Source: G965227875 sp965227875
GTDB taxonomy: Bacteria; Pseudomonadota; Alphaproteobacteria; Rhizobiales; JAJFHC01
Direction of reading: 5' to 3'
Assembly (NCBI GenBank): GCA_965227875.1
Contig: OZ245783.1
Coordinates: 2,914,001-2,978,000 of the forward strand
DNA length: 64,000 bases
Positions 59,838-64,000 of the stretch are shown here, piece by piece. Within the stretch, counting starts at the first letter, position 1; each line of letters starts with the position of its first letter. The notes beneath the pieces were generated by a model. It saw only the letters and a program-made list of their open reading frames with translations. It ran no database searches and was not told the DNA's origin. Position numbers and translations under genes: made by a program.

Positions 59838-61910
59838 GTGAACTGGATCGTCGGATGCGATGTCGGGGGAACCTTCACCGACCTCTTCGCGATCGAGACC
59901 GCGACCGGCGAGACGCGTCTCGAGAAAGTCTCCTCCACGCCCGCCAATCCCGCAGATGCCATCCTTCAGGGGCTGAAGGCGCTTCGCGACCGTCATGGCG
60001 TGCCGCTCGCGGACGTCCGGCGTCTTGCCCACGGCACGACGGTCGCCACCAATGCCCTGATCCAGCGACGCGTCGGCAATGTCGCCGTGATCACCACCCG
60101 GGGGTTCCGCGACCTGCTCGAGATCGGGCGCCAGACACGCCCCTTCATGTACGACATGCACACGGATGCCCCGCCCCCGCTGAGCCCGCGCCGGCTGCGT
60201 TTCGAGGTCAACGAACGGGTGCGCGCCGACGGGGCGGTCCATCGCCCGCTGGACATGGACAGCGTCGGCGAGGCCGCCGAGGCCGTCGCCGCGGCCGGTG
60301 TGGACGCGGTCGCCGTCTGTTTCCTCTTTGCCTTCGTCAACGATGCGCACGAACGGGCGGTGGCGGAAGAACTCGGCCGTCGCTGTCCGGACCTGCCGGT
60401 GTCGCTTTCGAGCGAGGTGCAGCCGGAGTTTCGCGAATACGAACGCTTCAGCACGACGACCATAAACGCCTGCCTGCAACCGGTGCTGGGGGCCTATATC
60501 GGCCGGCTGGAGAAGGAACTGGCAAACCTGCTGCCGGGGGCGTCGGTCGGCATCAACCAGTCGTCGGGCGGCCTCATGTCGCTTGACCAGACCCGCCGGT
60601 TTCCGGTCCGCACGGCGCTTTCGGGGCCGGCAGCCGGTGTTGTCGGCGCCGCCAGTGCCGGCACGCTGGCGGGACGGCCCGATCTCATCACCCTCGACGT
60701 CGGCGGGACGAGCGCGGACGTGGCCCTGATCCGCGACGGCCGGGCCGATATCCGTTTCGACCGTGAGGTCGCCGGATTTCCGATCCGGCTTCCCATGGTC
60801 GACATCCACACCATCGGCGCCGGCGGCGGCTCGATCGCATGGTTCGACCGGGACGACCTGCTCAAGGTCGGTCCGGCGAGCGCGGGCGCCGACCCGGGAC
60901 CGGCCTGTTACGGCCGCGGCGGCACCGAGCCGACCGTGTCGGACGCCAATCTCGTCCTCGGCCGGCTGTCGCCCGATCTCGTCGATGGCGGCCTGAGGCT
61001 CGACCCGGCACTGGCGCACAAGGCGCTCGATCCCGTTGCCGACCGGCTCGGCCTGTCGCGCGAAAAGGCGGCGCACGGCATTATCCGCATCATGGTCGCC
61101 AACATGGTGCGCGCCCTGCGCACCATTTCCGTCGAGCGCGGACATGACCCGCGCCGCTTCTGTCTGATGCCGTTCGGCGGGGCCGGTCCGCTGCATGCCC
61201 GCGAAGTCGCGCGCGAGCTCGATATTCGCGAATATCTGGTGCCCCCCGCACCCGGTATCATCTGCGCGGAAGGCTTGATCGTGTCCGACCTGAAGGAGAA
61301 TTTCGTGGCAGGCGTCGATATCGCGCTCGACGACGGCCTGGCCGGGCATCTGGAGGCTCCCCTGAACGGCCTGCTCGAAGGCGCGCGGGACTGGGCCGCC
61401 CGCGAAGACATCGCACCGGACGACGTGCGCGTGGACCTGGTGTTCGACATGAGGTTCGTCGGCCAGAATTTCGAGCTGCGCGTGCCGGTGTGCGAGGGCG
61501 ACACCATGGACGGACCGGACATCGGCACGGCGGCCGTGTTGCGCGACCGTTTCCTTGAGGCTCACACGCGGGCTTACGGATTCGCAAATGCCGACGATCC
61601 GGTCGAGATCGTCAATCTCCGGCTCACGGCGCACTGCCCGCTGGCGGACGTGCCGGTGCCCGTGCTGGAGGCCCGCGTCGCGGCCGAGCCGCTTGTCCCC
61701 CGGTCGGTCCGCCCGGTCATCTTCGACAGCGATCGAGCCGCCGTCGACACGCCGGTCTACAGGCGCGGCGACCTCCGGGCCGGGGATATCATCGAAGGAC
61801 CGGCCATCATCGACCAGCTCGACACGACCGTCGTTCATTTTCCCGGCGACATCATGCGGGCCCTCGAAACCGGCGCGCTTCTTGTGGAGGTCAGCGATGA
61901 GCGTTTCTGA
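59838..61910 (+). CDS. hyuA: Hydantoinase/oxoprolinase family protein, subunit A
   Basis: A 690-residue ATP-dependent subunit of the hydantoinase A / 5-oxoprolinase / acetone carboxylase family. The ASKHA-type phosphate motifs are clear: MNWIVGCDVGGTFTDLF at the start, LAHGTTVATNALIQR, GPAAGVVGAASAG, LDVGGTSADVALI, DIHTIGAGGGSIAWFD and PFGGAGPLHAREVARELDI. Members hydrolyse cyclic amides or ureides (5-oxoproline, N-methylhydantoin, caprolactam) using ATP. It overlaps hyuB by 14 bases, and follows the M24-fold gene by 51 bases. The exact substrate cannot be read from sequence. Confidence 0.9.
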   Translation: MNWIVGCDVGGTFTDLFAIETATGETRLEKVSSTPANPADAILQGLKALRDRHGVPLADVRRLAHGTTVATNALIQRRVGNVAVITTRGFRDLLEIGRQTRPFMYDMHTDAPPPLSPRRLRFEVNERVRADGAVHRPLDMDSVGEAAEAVAAAGVDAVAVCFLFAFVNDAHERAVAEELGRRCPDLPVSLSSEVQPEFREYERFSTTTINACLQPVLGAYIGRLEKELANLLPGASVGINQSSGGLMSLDQTRRFPVRTALSGPAAGVVGAASAGTLAGRPDLITLDVGGTSADVALIRDGRADIRFDREVAGFPIRLPMVDIHTIGAGGGSIAWFDRDDLLKVGPASAGADPGPACYGRGGTEPTVSDANLVLGRLSPDLVDGGLRLDPALAHKALDPVADRLGLSREKAAHGIIRIMVANMVRALRTISVERGHDPRRFCLMPFGGAGPLHAREVARELDIREYLVPPAPGIICAEGLIVSDLKENFVAGVDIALDDGLAGHLEAPLNGLLEGARDWAAREDIAPDDVRVDLVFDMRFVGQNFELRVPVCEGDTMDGPDIGTAAVLRDRFLEAHTRAYGFANADDPVEIVNLRLTAHCPLADVPVPVLEARVAAEPLVPRSVRPVIFDSDRAAVDTPVYRRGDLRAGDIIEGPAIIDQLDTTVVHFPGDIMRALETGALLVEVSDERF

Positions 61911-63582
61911 ACCGGAACTCAACGCCATCGAACTCGAACTGATCGCGAACGGTCTGAGATCCGTGGTGGACGAGGCGTTCGTCGCGCTGATGAAAACCGC
62001 CTACTCCACCAACATCAAGGAACGTCACGATCATTCGACCTGCATCATGGATCTCGACGGACGCGTGATCGTCCAGGCGGCCATGAGCATTCCGGTCCAC
62101 ATCGCCTCCATGACCGGGCTCGTCTCCTTCGTGCTGCAGCGCTACGGCGACGACATTCATCCCGGCGACATCTTCATCGCCAACGACCCCCACACCGCCG
62201 GCGGCACACATCTGCCCGACATCAACATGGCCGCGCCGGTCTTCCACGACGGCCGGATCGTCGCTTTTTTCTGCAACATCGCCCACCACGCAGACATCGG
62301 CGGCATGGCGCCCGGTTCCATGGCCGGCGGCATGAAGGAGATCTACCAGGAAGGCCTGCGGGTGCCGGTGGTGCGCCTCTACAGCAAGGGCACGCTCAAC
62401 GAGGAACTGTTCTCGCTCATCCTGCTCAATGTGCGTGTGCCCCGGGAGCGCCGTGGCGACTATTTCGCGCAGGTCTCCGCCAGCCGGCTCGGGGAGCGCC
62501 GCCTCGGGGAACTGCTCGACCGCTACGGCGCGACGACGATCGCCACCGCCTTCGACGGGATCGTCTCGGCCAGCGAACGCCGCCTGAGGCGGGCCGTTTC
62601 GGACCTGCCGGACGGCGTCTACCGTTTCGAGGACGCCATGGACGACGACGGCGTGGCCACCCGGGACATCATGATGCGGCTGGAGGTGACCAAGTCCGGC
62701 GACCGTATCCGCTTCGACTTCACCGGCACCGACCCCCAGGTCGCCGGTAACATCAACACCACGCTCAACGCCACCGTCAGCGGCGTCGCCTTCGCGCTGA
62801 AGGCGCTTCTCGATCCCGACTCGCCCAACAACCAGGGCATTCTCGATGTCTGCGAAACCGTGGCCCCCGCCGGCTGTTTCCTGAATGCCGTCGCGCCCGC
62901 GCCCGTGGCGGCCCGTGCCAATACGTGCCAGAGGGTGATCGACGTTGTCATAGGGGCGCTGGCGCCGGCCCTGCCGGGACGCGCCACGGGGGCGGGAAAC
63001 GGGGCGAACACGACGGCGGTCTTCGCCGGCATCAACCCTGCCGATGGCGAGCCATACGTCTATCTGGAAACGCTGGGCGGTGGGGCCGGCGGCCGCGCCT
63101 TCTGCGACGGCAAGGACGGCGTTCAGGTGGGCATCACCAACACGTCCAACCTGCCTGTCGAGGCCATCGAACGCGAGTATCCGCTGCTCGTCGAGGAATA
63201 CGGGCTGGTTCCGGGAACCGGCGGTGCCGGGCGTTATCGCGGCGGACTTGGCCTGCGGCGCGTCATCCGCCCGCTCCATGACGGATGCATCTTCAACGGT
63301 GTCGGCGAACGGTTCCGACTTGCCCCCTGGGGCGTGTTCGGTGGCGGCGACGGTGCGCGCGGCAGATTCGTCCTCAGGACCGACGATGGACAGGAGGTCC
63401 CGCTGTCCACCAAGCCGGACGAGGTGGCGGTGGCCCGTGACCAGTGCATCGTGGTCGAGACCCCCGGCGCGGGCGGCTACGGCAACCCGTCCGCGAGAAC
63501 CGGCGAGCAGCTCGACGAAGACCTTGCATCGGGCAAGTACGATGCCGACACCCTGTCGTCCCTCTACGGCCGGAAAGGTTAG
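61897..63582 (+). CDS. hyuB: Hydantoinase B family protein, subunit B
   Basis: A 561-residue partner subunit of HyuA. Motifs: MKTAYSTNIKERHDHSTCIM, GDIFIANDPHTAGGTHLPD, FFCNIAHHADIGGMAPGSM, FDFTGTDPQVAGNINTTLNAT and PEYPLLVEEYG-like VEEYGLVPGTGGAGRYRGG. Start 61897 has GGAGG 6 bases upstream and lies inside the end of hyuA, so translation is coupled. With HyuA it forms an ATP-dependent cyclic-amide hydrolase. It is the last gene of the module. Confidence 0.9.
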   Translation: MSVSEPELNAIELELIANGLRSVVDEAFVALMKTAYSTNIKERHDHSTCIMDLDGRVIVQAAMSIPVHIASMTGLVSFVLQRYGDDIHPGDIFIANDPHTAGGTHLPDINMAAPVFHDGRIVAFFCNIAHHADIGGMAPGSMAGGMKEIYQEGLRVPVVRLYSKGTLNEELFSLILLNVRVPRERRGDYFAQVSASRLGERRLGELLDRYGATTIATAFDGIVSASERRLRRAVSDLPDGVYRFEDAMDDDGVATRDIMMRLEVTKSGDRIRFDFTGTDPQVAGNINTTLNATVSGVAFALKALLDPDSPNNQGILDVCETVAPAGCFLNAVAPAPVAARANTCQRVIDVVIGALAPALPGRATGAGNGANTTAVFAGINPADGEPYVYLETLGGGAGGRAFCDGKDGVQVGITNTSNLPVEAIEREYPLLVEEYGLVPGTGGAGRYRGGLGLRRVIRPLHDGCIFNGVGERFRLAPWGVFGGGDGARGRFVLRTDDGQEVPLSTKPDEVAVARDQCIVVETPGAGGYGNPSARTGEQLDEDLASGKYDADTLSSLYGRKG

Positions 63583-63675
63583 AGGCGAAGCGGCAAAAAA
63601 ATACGGCGATTCCTGTGCGGCCCCGGAGCGGATTTGCTAACGTCCGCGCGAACAGCCCGATTCCCAGAGCGACAG

Positions 63676-64000
63676 ATGCCCTACATTCATGACATCAGCC
63701 TGTGCGAGGCCGCCGAGTTAGGCGATGGCGGCGTCACCCAGGCCGAACTCTCGGCCATGCTGGAGCGTACCCGGCCCGCCTTCGACGAACTCCGCAACCC
63801 GTCCCGGCCCGAAATCCGCGTGCTGCTGGAACTTCCCGCGAGGCGAGACGATCTCGATCATTGCCGTTCCGCGGCCGAAGACTTCCTGCGCGGTGCGGAA
63901 GACGTCGTGGTCCTTGGCACCGGCGGCTCGAGCCTCGGGGCCCAGGCCCTGTCGCGGCTCAACCAGTGGCACCGGCTGCCGCCCGCGATGCGCGAACTGC
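63676..64000 (+). CDS. pgi: Glucose-6-phosphate isomerase, N-terminal part (3' end outside window)
   Basis: The first 108 codons of phosphoglucose isomerase, which interconverts glucose-6-phosphate and fructose-6-phosphate. It begins MPYIHDISLCEAAELGDGG and contains VVVLGTGGSSLGAQALSRL, the sugar-phosphate-binding loop with SIS-domain glycines seen in the family. The start at 63676 is 93 bases after hyuB; the ribosome-binding site is not strong. Confidence 0.85.
   Translation, partial: MPYIHDISLCEAAELGDGGVTQAELSAMLERTRPAFDELRNPSRPEIRVLLELPARRDDLDHCRSAAEDFLRGAEDVVVLGTGGSSLGAQALSRLNQWHRLPPAMREL

Noticed and set aside
59061..61928. 955-codon open frame on the minus strand across the M24-fold and hyuA genes
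   Set aside because: It is antisense to two clearly recognised genes and spans their boundary; long antisense frames are expected at this GC content.
61891..63279. 462-codon minus-strand frame inside hyuB
   Set aside because: Antisense shadow of a gene with complete HyuB motifs.

Overview
The window looks like chromosome from a GC-rich, flagellated, heterotrophic alphaproteobacterium. The evidence is indirect but consistent. There is a tRNA-His of the alphaproteobacterial type (G1:U72 pair, A73, no encoded G-1). The hisS-hisZ-hisG order, the ribF-ileS-lspA-DUF3035-M16-M16 order, an Irr/ICE-like box at the bacterioferritin gene, a phasin with a PhaR-like operator, a HrcA/CIRCE-controlled groESL and a TipF-like EAL protein all fit. 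I would guess a Rhodospirillales-like lineage, but no rRNA is present to prove it. I see no insertion sequence, integrase, prophage or CRISPR array; this is ordinary chromosome with a few accessory clusters.

Layout. 1-3.5 kb: the end of acetoacetyl-CoA synthetase, then an iron block on the minus strand (bfd, bfr and an FbpB-type Fe3+ permease) with an ICE-like operator. 3.5-6.5 kb: a large five-PAS histidine kinase. 6.7-11.7 kb: DUF6324, phasin, tRNA-His, DUF4112, a DsbA-fold isomerase, a TPR protein and an exported 5'-nucleotidase. 11.8-17.2 kb: a surface-sugar island (neuB, neuC, neuA, a PhyH-type dioxygenase and a surface carbohydrate protein) that could make a CMP-nonulosonate from UDP-GlcNAc. 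17.7-21.4 kb: a TAXI-type TRAP transporter. 21.4-32.7 kb: a C2/C3 hydroxyacid locus with a class III aminotransferase, glycerate 2-kinase, lutABC plus a conserved unknown gene, a FadR-type regulator and divergent glcDEF. 32.8-34.9 kb: an exported VWA protein with five tandem repeats of about 86 residues.

35-38.4 kb: hisS, hisZ, hisG. 38.4-43.4 kb: mostly uncharacterised envelope proteins, including a glutaredoxin-MauE/DoxX fusion and a translationally coupled pair (cysteine-rich coiled-coil protein and TPR protein). 43.5-45.7 kb: groESL under CIRCE. 45.9-49.4 kb: motility and signalling genes (TipF-like degenerate EAL, TIGR01459 HAD protein, CheZ, CheY). 49.6-58.2 kb: MaoC hydratase, ribF, ileS, lspA, a DUF3035 lipoprotein and an active/inactive pair of M16 peptidases. 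58.2-63.6 kb: a catabolic module of cupin, an M24-fold protein that has lost its metal ligands (creatinase-like) and HyuA/HyuB. The window ends inside pgi.

Leads most worth a second look: the VWA repeat protein, the metal-free M24/cupin/HyuAB module, the coiled-coil/TPR pair, the unknown fifth gene of the lut operon, and the compact nonulosonate island with its dioxygenase.
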